The notes: generated from the letters alone by a model not told the origin. DNA of 64,000 nt from Paenibacillus taiwanensis DSM 18679 (GCF_000425125.1 NZ_AULE01000023.1:186001-250000), one strand, 5' to 3'; shown: positions 45,468-55,900, numbered from the stretch's first letter. Numbers and translations are program-made.

Positions 45468-47210
45468 TTATTTCTGCGTAATAGCAATGTGACAGAAGGA
45501 CTGGAAGTCAAACAGTCCCATATCGGTCAGCTTCAGCTCTGGTATGACGGGCAAGCACAAAAACGATAACGTTACAAAGGGGTGGAATGCCTTTGAGGCA
45601 TTCACGAGATCAAGCGCCTGATGAAGCTGCTCAAGCTGTGCGAGGACATCTTCATAACGGGCAGTAGAGATTAAGCCCGCAAGTGGCAGATCAAGAACAG
45701 CTAGCACTTGTCCCTCTTTAATGACTGCTAGGCCACCGCCGGATTGGCGCAGCGTCTCTATGGCGAGCAGCATATCACGGTCATTGGTGCCCGCGACGAC
45801 CAAGTTGTGCGAGTCATGGGCAACCGTCGAAGCGATAGCCCCGCAAGTAAGGGCAAAGCCCTTCACGATGCCAAGACCGATGTTGTTAGTAGCACGATGA
45901 CGCTCCACGACCGCCATCTTGAGCTGATCCTTTACGATAGAAGGCTGAAAGCAGCCATCTACGGTATCAACTTCCTCGACGAGATGGCGCGTAATCAAGC
46001 TGTTAGGCGAGATGCCTATAACATGACAGTTATGGTTGCCCTCTAACGGCAATTGAAGGTGCTGTTCATTGACCTGCTGGATGTGAACTGTACGCAGCAT
46101 GTTGTCAGGTGGAGCTATCATGTCTAACGAAGGTCCTACGTATTGTCCCTCCTGTGCGACCAGTTGTCCTAATCGGTACACTTGGTGAATCTTGATTTGT
46201 TCCAGATCATCCAAGAGCAGCAGATCGGCGTCATAGCCAGGTGCTACTGCTCCTTTTGACATAAAGCCGAAGCACTCGGCCGCATTCAGCGAGGCCATCT
46301 GGATAGCGATGAGCGGGGCGATGCCGCATCGAATCGCTAGCCGAACATTGTAGTCAACGCTGCCTTCCGCGATCAATTCGTCTAGGTGCTTGTCATCCGT
46401 GCAAAATACGCATCGACGTGCGTTATGCGCCGTCACAACCGGAGCGAGTGCCTGCACGTCTTTGGCGACCGAGCCCTCGCGCAGCATCACGTACATACCG
46501 CGTCGAAGGCGCGATTTCGCCTCCTCGACGCGGACGCACTCGTGATCCGTGCGAATGCCTGCCGCACGGTAGACGTTCACGGCATCGTCGTCAAGGCCCG
46601 CGCCGTGCCCATCCAAATAGCCGCTATGCTGTAACGCATCCGTGAGCTTTTGCGTCATATCTTCAGCGCCTTGTCGAACGGAAGGATAGTCCATCACTTC
46701 GGCGAGACCAAGTACGCGCGGATGCGCATAGAAGGGGCGCAGCTTGTCGGCGGTTAAGACGGCGCCTGCGTTCTCAAACGGTGTCGCCGGTACGCAGGAC
46801 GGCAGCATAACTCGAACGTCCAACGGCAGCCCTTCCGAGGCATCCAGCATGTATTGGATGCCATCCGTGCCGCTAACGTTAGCGATCTCATGCGGGTCTG
46901 TCACAACTGTAGTTATCCCGTGAGGCAAGACGACACGGGCAAACTCAGGTGGCGTCACCATAGAGGATTCGATATGAACGTGTGTATCTATAAAAGAAGG
47001 CGCAATGTAACGGCCTTGTGCATCGATTTCTTGTTTACCTTCATAACACCCGATTCCGACGATCCGACCGTCAGTAATTGCGATGTCACCTGTCGTCACT
47101 TCCAGATTAAACACATCGATAATCCGTCCGTTCTTAATGACCAGATCGGCGGGCTGCTGCTTGCTTGCAGATGAAATGAGGCGTTGTACTTGCTGCTTCG
47201 TGACAGTCAT
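45468..47210 (-). CDS. ade: Adenine deaminase
   Basis: Deaminates adenine to hypoxanthine and ammonia, feeding adenine into the guanine/inosine salvage pool. 580 aa, an amidohydrolase-fold metalloenzyme. The metal-binding motif DTHVHIESS lies near residue 75, followed by GITTVVTDPHEIANVSG, both diagnostic of AdeC. CFCTDDKHLDEL is the other conserved metal-ligand stretch, and ALTCGAIASTVAHDSHN belongs to the C-terminal domain. AAAGGAGA precedes ATG 47210. The leader carries a purine riboswitch of the guanine class (47337-47404) and an intrinsic terminator, so high guanine or hypoxanthine should shut it down. Confidence 0.95.
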   Translation of the reverse strand: MTVTKQQVQRLISSASKQQPADLVIKNGRIIDVFNLEVTTGDIAITDGRIVGIGCYEGKQEIDAQGRYIAPSFIDTHVHIESSMVTPPEFARVVLPHGITTVVTDPHEIANVSGTDGIQYMLDASEGLPLDVRVMLPSCVPATPFENAGAVLTADKLRPFYAHPRVLGLAEVMDYPSVRQGAEDMTQKLTDALQHSGYLDGHGAGLDDDAVNVYRAAGIRTDHECVRVEEAKSRLRRGMYVMLREGSVAKDVQALAPVVTAHNARRCVFCTDDKHLDELIAEGSVDYNVRLAIRCGIAPLIAIQMASLNAAECFGFMSKGAVAPGYDADLLLLDDLEQIKIHQVYRLGQLVAQEGQYVGPSLDMIAPPDNMLRTVHIQQVNEQHLQLPLEGNHNCHVIGISPNSLITRHLVEEVDTVDGCFQPSIVKDQLKMAVVERHRATNNIGLGIVKGFALTCGAIASTVAHDSHNLVVAGTNDRDMLLAIETLRQSGGGLAVIKEGQVLAVLDLPLAGLISTARYEDVLAQLEQLHQALDLVNASKAFHPFVTLSFLCLPVIPELKLTDMGLFDFQSFCHIAITQK

Positions 47211-47243
47211 GGGGTCAATAATCTCCTTTAAATATTAATAAAA

Positions 47244-47271
47244 GCAAAAAAACTCTAGCGCGCTGCTAGAG
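47244..47271 (-). terminator. Expression-platform terminator in the ade leader
   Basis: On the minus strand CTCTAGC (47271-47265) and GCTAGAG (47259-47253) pair around AGCGC and are followed by TTTTTTTGC. It lies about 65 nt after the purine aptamer and before the ade start, as expected for transcription attenuation. A second GC-rich hairpin (GCCGCC/GGCGGC) sits between aptamer and terminator. Confidence 0.8.
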
Positions 47272-47336
47272 CTTGACTGCAAGGAGAATGGAAAGCGTCA
47301 GCCGCCTTGCTTGGGCGGCCATCTGCTGACTCCTTC

Positions 47337-47404
47337 CTCGTAGTCAAACTATTTACGGTAGTTTGGTAGAAACTTACGGACCTTATTTCCGCTGATTATA
47401 CGAG
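47337..47404 (-). ncRNA. Purine riboswitch (guanine class) controlling ade
   Basis: On the minus strand the aptamer shows all conserved blocks in order: P1 CTCGTA pairing with TACGAG, TATAATC, GTTTCTACC, CCGTAAA and GACTACG. The discriminator base (position 74 in the standard numbering) is C in GACTACG, which pairs with guanine or hypoxanthine; adenine-class aptamers have T. Adenine deaminase is thus controlled by the product side of its pathway. Confidence 0.92.
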
Positions 47405-47482
47405 AATAAATGAACACATATTTAGATCATCTTATAGAGTGGTAACTAACACGTCAAGGCCATTCTTGAGGTATCTAAAAGT

Positions 47483-47848
47483 TTACTTACTTATTTTTAC
47501 TTTAGCCGCATCAGGAATGTCTTCAAGCTGCACCTCTGTATAGGAAATAACGGTATCCGCTCGCAGTGAAATTTTCAAATAGGCATGCTGACGCAGCACT
47601 TTCAGACCATTAAACGTAATGTCGCGTTTATTGCCTTGCTCATCAAAGCCAGGCAGGGTATACATATAGTTGGCATATTCTTCGCCTTTGTCGGTTTTCG
47701 ATTTTTCAACGGTGTATTTATCTCCGACCTGAACGTAGTATTCTTCTTTTTTGGAAAATGGATTATGTTCTGGCGCATAATTAATAAAAGCAATAAATAC
47801 GCCTGCCATTAAGGCGAATACAAACACGAGTGCAATTAGTTTTTTCAT
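47483..47848 (-). CDS. YxeA-family (DUF1093) small exported protein
   Basis: 121 aa with an N-terminal membrane anchor or signal (LIALVFVFALMAGVFIAFI) and an extracytoplasmic domain of about 90 residues with the pattern YYVQVGDKYTVEKSK ... YTLPGFDEQGNKRDITFNG, typical of YxeA-like proteins with a small beta-barrel fold. The function of the family is unknown. ATG 47848 is chosen for the MKKL signal start; upstream GGGACG is a modest site. Monocistronic upstream of the ade leader. Confidence 0.85.
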   Translation of the reverse strand: MKKLIALVFVFALMAGVFIAFINYAPEHNPFSKKEEYYVQVGDKYTVEKSKTDKGEEYANYMYTLPGFDEQGNKRDITFNGLKVLRQHAYLKISLRADTVISYTEVQLEDIPDAAKVKISK

Positions 47849-48149
47849 GCTGACACGTCCCTTTATTGTTGTTATGGATTCCAGTATGTTCTCTGTCATA
47901 ATCATAAAATACAATTCTAAACGAAACCATTTATTTGACAGGCAATTACCTTAAGATTTTGTCACACAAGAACAACAGCAAAATATAACCTAATAAAGAA
48001 GGTTCATGAATGGACCACCTTAGAAATTGATAATAATCCTATACAGATATGGTATGATTAACGCTTAGTAATAACGTGTAATATCTCCTGTTATACCGTT
48101 TAATACTATGTATTTTACCGCGCGTAAACGCGAAAGGATGATCAAATAA
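47849..48149. other. Divergent intergenic region yxeA-like / DEAD helicase
   Basis: An extended -10 TGGTATGAT at 48050-48058 probably drives the helicase, giving a leader of about 85 nt. The leader ends with a small hairpin, CGCG-TAAA-CGCG (48121-48132), directly in front of the AAAGGATG ribosome binding site, which could modulate translation. No clear promoter is visible for the leftward gene. Confidence 0.5.
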
Positions 48150-49805
48150 ATGACACAGCATAAGGGTGCTCCTATACCTACGTTTAAGAAATGCGGCATT
48201 AATGATGAATGGATACAAGCTTTAAGCATCCAAGGTATCACACAGCCTACGGCCATTCAAGGCCAGACCATTCCCGATGTATTGCTAGGCACGGATGTAA
48301 TTGGTCAAGCAAAAACGGGAACTGGCAAGACGCTAGCTTTTCTGCTTCCGATGCTGCAACGATTGGATCGGCAATCAGAGGCTGTGCAGGGGCTGATCGT
48401 TGCCCCGACACGAGAATTGGCGCTCCAGATTACAGCAGAGGCGAATAAGCTTGCTGCGGCATATGCGGCCAAATCCAAAGAAACACCTATTCCGGTGCTT
48501 GCCGTATACGGTGGACAAGATGTAGAGCGTCAAATGCGGAAGCTGAAAGGAAACGTGCAGATTGTTATTGCTACCCCTGGACGATTGCTGGATCATTTGC
48601 GCCGCGGCACGATCGAATTGTCCCATTTGCAGACGCTCGTGCTTGATGAGGCTGATCAAATGCTTCACATGGGCTTCCTTGATGAGGTAGAACAAGTGAT
48701 AGCGCAGACGCCTGCTAATCGTCAGACGTTGTTGTTTTCCGCGACGCTAACGGATGAGGTGCGTGCTTTGGCTGCCCGCTATACTCGTTCGGCTAAAGAT
48801 GTGAGAGTGGAGAGCGAACGTATTACGGTAAAGGGAATTGAGCAGTGGGTATTGGAAACGACAGATCGTACGAAGCAGTCTACGCTGCGTGGCTTGCTGA
48901 AGGAGCTTAACCCTTATCTGGCCATTGTATTTTGTCGTACGAAGATTCGTGCCAAGGCACTGAATGAAGCGTTGCAGCAGTATGGCTTCGTCTCGGACGA
49001 GCTGCATGGAGATTTGTCACAAACGAAGCGTGAGCAGGTAATGCGCAACTTCCGAGATGCCAAGCTTCATATTTTGGTTGCAACAGATGTAGCTGCTAGA
49101 GGTATCGACGTAGACGGTGTTACGCATGTATTTAACTATGACATGCCGCTCGACACGGAAGGTTACGTCCATCGTATCGGACGTACGGGCCGCGCGGGCA
49201 ACAAAGGTGTAGCTATCACGATGGCTGCTGCTAAGGATGGCGGCTTGCTGCGTGCGATTGAGAAGGGACTCGGCCAATCCATTCCGCGTTGGCAGCAGAG
49301 TGGAGTATCCGCCAAAGCGGAGCGAATTGTAGAAGGACGCTCCAAGCCGTCCGATTCTCGCTCAGCACAATCTGACAGAGGGCGGTCAAGACGTTCATCT
49401 GATGCGCATACAGAGCGTGATGGCGCGAGCAGAACTGGCCGCGCAGCAGCTTCTTCACGCCGTTCAGATCGCGCGGCTTCAGAGCGGTTTGGTCGTTCTG
49501 CTTCACGGAGCAAGGGCGGACGGCAGATGGATCAAGACAAGTCACGCCGCGCTGGTACGTCGACGGAACAAAGCCGTAAGGCGGAGCGAGGCTTTGATGC
49601 AGGTGCGAAAGGTCAAGGATCACGGAATAAGAAATCGGATAGAGGTTCAGCAGCACGATCTGCTGCTACGCGTGAGCATGGAGCAACTGCGGCTACTAGA
49701 TCGGGCAAGCAAGGTGGAAGAGGCACACAAAGTGCGAACGGTGCATTGTCGTCCAAGCGAGGGGCTCAACGCCAACCTTCACGATCTTCTCGTCGATCAC
49801 GTTAA
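48150..49805 (+). CDS. DEAD-box ATP-dependent RNA helicase, CshA/DeaD-like
   Basis: Unwinds structured RNA in ribosome assembly and mRNA turnover. 551 aa: Q motif region (F-K-K near 12, GITQPTAIQ), motif I AQAKTGTGKT, PTRELALQ, motif II VLDEAD, motif III SAT, then the second RecA domain with HGDLSQ, VATDVAARGIDVDGV and HRIGRTGR. The last 170 residues are a low-complexity, Arg/Ser/Gly-rich tail (RSGKQGGRGTQ, SSRRSRR-like ending), probably disordered and RNA binding. The start follows AAAGGATG. Related helicases are cold-induced; the hairpin in the leader would fit such control, but that is inference. Confidence 0.93.
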   Translation: MTQHKGAPIPTFKKCGINDEWIQALSIQGITQPTAIQGQTIPDVLLGTDVIGQAKTGTGKTLAFLLPMLQRLDRQSEAVQGLIVAPTRELALQITAEANKLAAAYAAKSKETPIPVLAVYGGQDVERQMRKLKGNVQIVIATPGRLLDHLRRGTIELSHLQTLVLDEADQMLHMGFLDEVEQVIAQTPANRQTLLFSATLTDEVRALAARYTRSAKDVRVESERITVKGIEQWVLETTDRTKQSTLRGLLKELNPYLAIVFCRTKIRAKALNEALQQYGFVSDELHGDLSQTKREQVMRNFRDAKLHILVATDVAARGIDVDGVTHVFNYDMPLDTEGYVHRIGRTGRAGNKGVAITMAAAKDGGLLRAIEKGLGQSIPRWQQSGVSAKAERIVEGRSKPSDSRSAQSDRGRSRRSSDAHTERDGASRTGRAAASSRRSDRAASERFGRSASRSKGGRQMDQDKSRRAGTSTEQSRKAERGFDAGAKGQGSRNKKSDRGSAARSAATREHGATAATRSGKQGGRGTQSANGALSSKRGAQRQPSRSSRRSR

Positions 49806-49885
49806 GCACATACATCGAGCGAAACCTTTTTGGTCCAAGGCTAGTACAACTTAGGGTACAAATGTGAAGGAAGGGTGTACTTGCT

Positions 49886-51685
49886 ATGTCGCATATGCGT
49901 GATTCGATAACGAGTCTCGTGAACTTGACGACGACACGTAAACAGAGGATAGCAGCACTGCTGTTTGCCATCATGATCTTGATCGTATCAGTTGCCATTA
50001 TGCCGACTGCAAATACGAAGATATACGAGATTAAATCCTTTATCCCGATGTTGACGGCCTGGATTTTGTTTGGTGACTTGATGACGTCGTACTTGTTATA
50101 TATTCAATATCGAACTTCTGGCTCGAAGCCGCTGCTCATTTTATCTGCATCGTTTATGTTTACAGGGCTTGTTGTCATTCCACACCTGTTAACATTTCCG
50201 AATATAGTGACAGAAGGCTGGTTTGTAGGGAAGGAGCAAACATCGGTCTGGCTGTGGATTGTGTGGCATATGGGATTTCCTATAGGGATTCTGTTATACA
50301 CGTTTACGATAGACCGATGGGGCTCTGCGTGCGAGGGACGCCGTGCTTTCTGGCTGCGCTGTTCGATTGTGACGGGAACAGTTTGCGTAATTGGATTGAT
50401 CGTGTTTGCTGTTATACGTTACGAATCACAGTTGCCCGAAATGATTGTCCATAACGATTACAGCCATCTAACGCGGTCAATTATCGGCCCTGTCTTGTGG
50501 GCAGTAAACTTATTGGCAGTTGTCTATTTGTATTACAAGACACGTGCCCAAAGTGTACTGCATTTATGGCTGATGGTATCCACGTTTGCTTTTTTTCTGG
50601 ATGTATCGCTAACCTTGTATGCAGAGTCCAGATATAGTCTGGGCTGGTACGTGGCACGTGTGAACTCACTATTCTCGGCATCAGCGGTACTAGTTATTTT
50701 CTTTTATGAAATTAACCGTCTCTATATTCGTTTAATTCGTTCTCAAGAGAAGTTGGAGCATTCAGAAGAGCATTTGAACCGCATTTTAGGCAGTATAACA
50801 GATTCCTTTTTGGCGGTAGATCGTCAGTGGAAGTATACGTATATGAACAAAGAGGCTGAGAAATATGTAGGCATCTCGTTTGAAAAGGTAAGAGGAAAGC
50901 ATTTCTGGGCGATTAATTCACACCTGTTAAATACAGCGTGGTATACGATGGCGCAGCTAGTAATGAAGAACAAGGCTGCGGAGGAATTTGTCTGGTACGA
51001 CACATCCAAGGAACATTGGTTGGAAATTCGTATTTATCCGTCTAACGATGGCATTTCCATTTTCTTTCGTGATGTGACGGAGCGGATGATCGCTGAGGGT
51101 CAATTAAAAGAAGCAAACGAGAAGCTGCAAATGGCCAATCGGCTGCTGACAGACTTCTCATTTACAGATGGATTAACAGGTGTATATAACAGAAGGTACT
51201 TTGACCAGATGCTTCAGCAAGAATGGCAGCACTCGATGCATGATCAAATTCCACTTTCCTTAATTATGTTTGATATTGATTTCTTCAAAATGTATAACGA
51301 CACTTATGGGCACCAGATGGGTGATGAATGTCTAACTTCAGTTGCACATGCGGTCAGGGATGCGCTTTCGCATACGACGGCTATTGTTTGTCGCTATGGT
51401 GGTGAGGAATTTGCAATCTTACTGCCACAGGCGGACCGTAAAGCTGCCGTTGGCTTTGGAGGTATGGTTCGTGAAACGATTAATAACCTTGCCATTCCCC
51501 ATCAGGCGTCCAATGTTTCGGCATATGTCACCTGTAGTGTAGGGGTCGCCACTGTACATGTACCTGCGCATACAGATTCAAGCTCGCTGCAAGGACAGCT
51601 TATAATGAGGTCAGACGCGGCATTATACGAAGCAAAGCTGTCGGGTCGAAATCAAGTGAAATTTATGGATGTTCATCTGAAATAA
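49886..51685 (+). CDS. Membrane-bound diguanylate cyclase with PAS domain
   Basis: Makes cyclic di-GMP. 599 aa: eight or so membrane segments form an N-terminal sensor (about 20-290), then a PAS domain (about 300-410) and a GGDEF domain (about 420-599) with substrate motif DGLTGVYNRRYF, metal-binding FDIDFFKMYND and active site RYGGEEF, so it should be active. The RxxD inhibitory site that normally precedes GGEEF by five residues is absent (SHTTAIVCRY), so product inhibition through that site is unlikely. GGAAGGG lies about 10 nt before the ATG. It is 80 bp behind the helicase gene, with no terminator seen between them. Confidence 0.92.
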   Translation: MSHMRDSITSLVNLTTTRKQRIAALLFAIMILIVSVAIMPTANTKIYEIKSFIPMLTAWILFGDLMTSYLLYIQYRTSGSKPLLILSASFMFTGLVVIPHLLTFPNIVTEGWFVGKEQTSVWLWIVWHMGFPIGILLYTFTIDRWGSACEGRRAFWLRCSIVTGTVCVIGLIVFAVIRYESQLPEMIVHNDYSHLTRSIIGPVLWAVNLLAVVYLYYKTRAQSVLHLWLMVSTFAFFLDVSLTLYAESRYSLGWYVARVNSLFSASAVLVIFFYEINRLYIRLIRSQEKLEHSEEHLNRILGSITDSFLAVDRQWKYTYMNKEAEKYVGISFEKVRGKHFWAINSHLLNTAWYTMAQLVMKNKAAEEFVWYDTSKEHWLEIRIYPSNDGISIFFRDVTERMIAEGQLKEANEKLQMANRLLTDFSFTDGLTGVYNRRYFDQMLQQEWQHSMHDQIPLSLIMFDIDFFKMYNDTYGHQMGDECLTSVAHAVRDALSHTTAIVCRYGGEEFAILLPQADRKAAVGFGGMVRETINNLAIPHQASNVSAYVTCSVGVATVHVPAHTDSSSLQGQLIMRSDAALYEAKLSGRNQVKFMDVHLK

Positions 51686-51723
51686 AGAGGGCAGGCTCAC
51701 CGATAGGGAGAACTGCCCTCTTT
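51684..51723. terminator. Bidirectional terminator between the cyclase and tetR
   Basis: AAAGAGGGCAG (51684-51694) and CTGCCCTCTTT (51713-51723) make a perfect 11-bp stem between convergent genes. Confidence 0.85.
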
Positions 51724-51758
51724 GCCATATTTGAAGGTCACTTAGAAAACGAAGTCAA

Positions 51759-52673
51759 CTAGTTTAGGTCGCCAGCGCTTGTGCTTGCAGGTGCGGAAAA
51801 AGCTTTAATCTCATAGTAGGCACCAATCTTGGCTTGCAAACTGTGCAGCTCCGGTGTAGCTGTTAAATTGTGCAGCATCCCTTCAATTAGAGGCAGACGC
51901 GGCTCATCGGCTTCCATCTCATCTAAAAGAATACGAAGCGTAACCTGAAGGTGACTTGAGTCTGGCTGATCCATAACTTTGGCGAGAGTGCGTTTCAGCT
52001 GTTGGATCAATATTGGCCGCATGTCCTTTGGACTTTGAGGGAACGCTGAACACATCATATTTGAGAGTGCATGATGTGTGAGCAGCGGACGTTCTTGCGA
52101 TTGAATTAATCCCTCAACCAAATCGTCCAGCCGATTCACCATGTAGGTTGCGACGCGATCGGGTTCCAACTGCGCCTTGTCAAAAATAATAAGCTCCATG
52201 ACAGCGTTAAGCATCCCTTGAAGCAGCAGCACAATGTCGTTAACATATGCAGTAATTCGTTCCCCATACATCTTAACCACGTGTGATGTATAGAAAGTAA
52301 TTCCTTCGGATCGCATTTGTTGTATAAATGCAGCCATTTCCTCATTAAAAGGGATTGCGTGTTCTCTGGCATGCATAATAATAAACTCTTTGTGCTGCGC
52401 GAGTTCCTCGAATTGGCACTGCATTTGTTTAATAAAGGTATCTCTTTCATTAAGTCCTTCATTTTCTATTTCTAACACACGACTCTGAATCCGGTCGTAG
52501 TAATAGTGGAAGGTGGCTAACAACAGTGCTTCCTTTGATTCAAAGTATAAATAAAAAGCACCCTTGGATATGCCGCATTCAGTCGCAATTTCCTGGACGG
52601 AAGTGGAAATAACCCCCTTACAGGCAAAAAGCTTCATTGCGGTTTCGATAATGAGCTTCTCTTTTTCTTTCAT
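51759..52673 (-). CDS. TetR-family regulator, divergent to the RND exporter
   Basis: 304 aa, longer than the usual 190-220. The N-terminal HTH (about 1-55) shows TSVQEIATECGISKGAFYLYFESKEALL, whose core GISKGAFYLYF is diagnostic. The rest is a helical ligand domain of about 250 residues. ATG 52673 is chosen because AGGAG lies 7 nt upstream; an in-frame ATG at 52706 lacks a site. It is divergent from the RND gene, whose promoter holds a perfect palindrome, so it very likely represses that gene. Confidence 0.9.
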   Translation of the reverse strand: MKEKEKLIIETAMKLFACKGVISTSVQEIATECGISKGAFYLYFESKEALLLATFHYYYDRIQSRVLEIENEGLNERDTFIKQMQCQFEELAQHKEFIIMHAREHAIPFNEEMAAFIQQMRSEGITFYTSHVVKMYGERITAYVNDIVLLLQGMLNAVMELIIFDKAQLEPDRVATYMVNRLDDLVEGLIQSQERPLLTHHALSNMMCSAFPQSPKDMRPILIQQLKRTLAKVMDQPDSSHLQVTLRILLDEMEADEPRLPLIEGMLHNLTATPELHSLQAKIGAYYEIKAFSAPASTSAGDLN

Positions 52674-52817
52674 ATCTACGCTCCTATATGCTTCAATACT
52701 TTCCATTATGCTGTTTCCGTGGCAAGAGTCAACAACAGATTATACTGTAACCTAGTTAAGGGGATAGCTATATGCATTACGTCTAACAGGACAAGCATTC
52801 ATTAACTCACTGGTCAT

Positions 52818-52846
52818 TTGACTTGAACTGACTAGTCAGTTATATT
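52818..52846 (+). promoter_or_regulatory. RND promoter with a 16-bp perfect palindrome (TetR-type operator)
   Basis: TTGACT (52818-52823), 17-bp spacer, TATATT (52841-52846). The palindrome AACTGACTAGTCAGTT (52826-52841) is perfect and fills the spacer, so a bound TetR dimer would exclude RNA polymerase. The transcript would begin near 52853, downstream of the first ATG of the frame at 52847, which rules out that ATG as start. Confidence 0.8.
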
Positions 52847-52912
52847 ATGAGTGGTTATGACTTTCGGGTCAAGACGGAGAGGAAACCAGATAGAGATAGG
52901 AGGAGAATCGGG

Positions 52913-55900
52913 TTGAACAGCCTTATAAATTTTACTTTAAAAAATAAGTTTGCCGTATGGTTATTAACGATTATTGTCACCGTTGCAGGTCTATACTCCG
53001 GGATGAATATGAAGTTGGAGACGCTGCCTGACATTACGACCCCGGTGGTCACTGTCACAACTATTTATCCGGGGGCAACCCCGCTAGAAGTGACCGATAA
53101 GGTAACAAAGCCGATTGAACAACGACTTCAAAATTTAAGTGGGGTAAAGCGGGTAGGATCTTCCTCGTTTCAGAATGCCTCCCAAATTCAGGTCGAGTAC
53201 AGCTTTAGCTCGGATATGGACAAGTCGGAGGAAGAAGTAAAACAAGTTCTTTCCGATATAAAGTTACCTGAAGGCGTGCAGCCTTCGAAAGTATCTCGTC
53301 TAAGCTTTAACGCTTTTCCGGTTATTACGTACAGTGTATCCAACGATAAAGCATCACTTGCCGTATTAACCAAGCAAGTGCAGGATTATGTTCTTCCGAA
53401 GCTGGAGGGCATTGAAGGAGTAGCTAATGTTCAAATTTCGGGTCAGCATGCAGAGGAAGTGCAACTCCTCTTTGACCAAGGGAAGCTAAGCAAGTATGGT
53501 TTGTCCCAAGATACGGTACAAGCTATGATTAAAGGCTCAGATTTAAGGTTTCCATTAGGTGTATACACATTTGGTTCTAAAGAGCAGTCCGTTGTTATTG
53601 ATGGGAAGTTCACAACTATAGAAGATCTCAAAGGACTTGAAATCCCATACAGTCCAGCCCCTACGGGGGGTGCTGGCGGAATGGGCGGTGTGGCAGACCA
53701 AGCAGGCAATGCGAAAGGGATGTCTGGTATGGCAGGTTCCGCAGGCAGTGGCGCTGCGGAAGGCGCTGCACCTGGTCAGACGGGGACGATACCTGGCGCA
53801 GGTGTAGCAGCGGGACTAGGAAAAGGTGCTTCTGGCGGGGTGACCCCAGGCCAGAAGTCACAGCCTATAGAACTGAAGCTGCCGACCGTAAAGCTCGGTG
53901 AACTAGCCAAGATTGAACTTGTGGGCAAAGCGGAATCGATTTCCCGCACAAACGGGAAGGATGCGATCGGCATTCAAATCGTTAAAGGTGCGGATGCTAA
54001 CACGGTTGATGTAGTGAATGGAGCCAAGCAGGCTGTCAGCGAACTACAGGATAAGTACCCTGATCTTGAAATGATTTCGACGATGGACCAAGGCAAGCCG
54101 ATTGAAGAATCGGTAAATACGATGCTCAGCAAAGCTATTTTTGGCGCCGTCTTTGCCATGTTGATTATATTGCTGTTTTTACGTAATTTCCGAACCACTT
54201 TAATTTCAGTGGTGTCGATTCCATTGTCCTTGTTAATTGCCATTTTGGCGCTTAATCAGATGGATATTACGTTGAATATGATGACTCTTGGCGCAATGAC
54301 CGTAGCGATAGGACGTGTGGTAGACGATTCGATTGTCGTTGTGGAAAATATATTCCGACGTATGTCGCTGCCGAACGAACCCCTTAAGGGCAAGGATCTG
54401 ATGCGTGAAGCTACGAAGGAAATGTTTATGCCTATCTTTTCCTCCACAATCGTGACGATTGCGGTATTTTTACCGCTCGGTTTGGTTCAAGGGATGATTG
54501 GTGAAATGTTTCTGCCATTTGCGTTGACCATAGTATTTGCACTGCTGGCTTCGTTGCTGGTAGCCATCACGATTGTTCCGATGATGGCGCACTCTTTATT
54601 TAAAAAAGGAGTTAAGAGCAAGCAGCACGCACATGAGGAGCACCCAAGTCGGTTAAGCCGCAGTTATAAAAAGGTGTTAAATTGGTCCCTGAATCACAAA
54701 GTTATTACATCTATTGTTGCTGTTTTGCTGCTGGTTGGCAGCTTTGCGCTAGTGCCGTACGTTGGGGTCAGCTTCTTGCCTTCGCAATCTGAAAAAATGG
54801 TGATCGCCACGTACAGTCCAGAGCCTGGACAAACCTTAAGCGATGTCACCAAAACTGCAGAACAAGCCGATCAATTTTTCCGTAAGCGTAATGGGGTTGA
54901 GACTGTTCAATATTCATTGGGCGGTAAAAATCCTTTCAGTCCGGGAAGCACCAATCAAGCGTTGTTTTTCGTGAAATATAGCAAGGATACGCCTGATTTT
55001 ACAAAAGAACAAACTCAAGTTCTAAAGGATCTACAGGCGGATACAGAGAAAGGCCGCTGGGGAACGATGGATTTTGGAGCCGGTGGCATGGGAAGCAATT
55101 CCTTAAAGGTGTATGTATATGGAGATAAGATCGAAGAGATGAAACCCGTGGTGCAGGATTTGGAAGCACGCATGAAAAAGATTGCGGATCTGAAAAATGT
55201 AAAGTCGAGCTTATCTAAAACGTTTGATGAATATACACTGGAAGTAAACCAGGAGAAGCTTAGTGAACTCGGGCTGACAGCAGCGGAAGTTGGAATGAGC
55301 CTCAGTCAGCAGCGGGAACGTCCGGTATTAACGACTGTTGAGAAAGATGGTGAGGAGCTAAACGTCTATTTGCAAGTGGAACAGCCGAAATATGCGTCCA
55401 TCGATGACCTGGTGAACAAGAAGATTACATCTCGACTCGGTCAAACAGTTGCGATTAAAGATGTTGTCGAGGTGAAAAAGGGCACAACATCAGACACTGT
55501 TACTCGCCGCGATGGCCGTCTCGTTATAGATGTGGGCGGTGACATTACGTCGAGCAGTGTTACAACGGTATCCAATGAAGTGAAAAAGGAAATGGATGCG
55601 ATTAATGTACCTGCAAACATTGAAGTATCGATGGGCGGTGTTACCCAAGATATTAAGGAATCATTTACACAACTAGGTGTTGCGATGGCAGCAGCGATTG
55701 CTATTGTGTATTTGATTTTGGTCATTACATTTGGGGGAGGATTAGCGCCGTTTGCGATTTTGTTCTCCCTGCCATTTACGATTATCGGTGCATTGGTTGC
55801 GCTGCTGATAGCGGGCGAGACCATTAGTATTTCCGCTATGATCGGGGCGCTTATGTTAATTGGTATCGTTGTGACGAACGCTATCGTCTTAATTGATCGC

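Noticed and set aside
49402-49854. 150-codon frame over the end of the DEAD-box helicase
   Set aside because: It is an alternative frame of the Arg/Ser-rich tail; low-complexity coding DNA gives long shadow frames.
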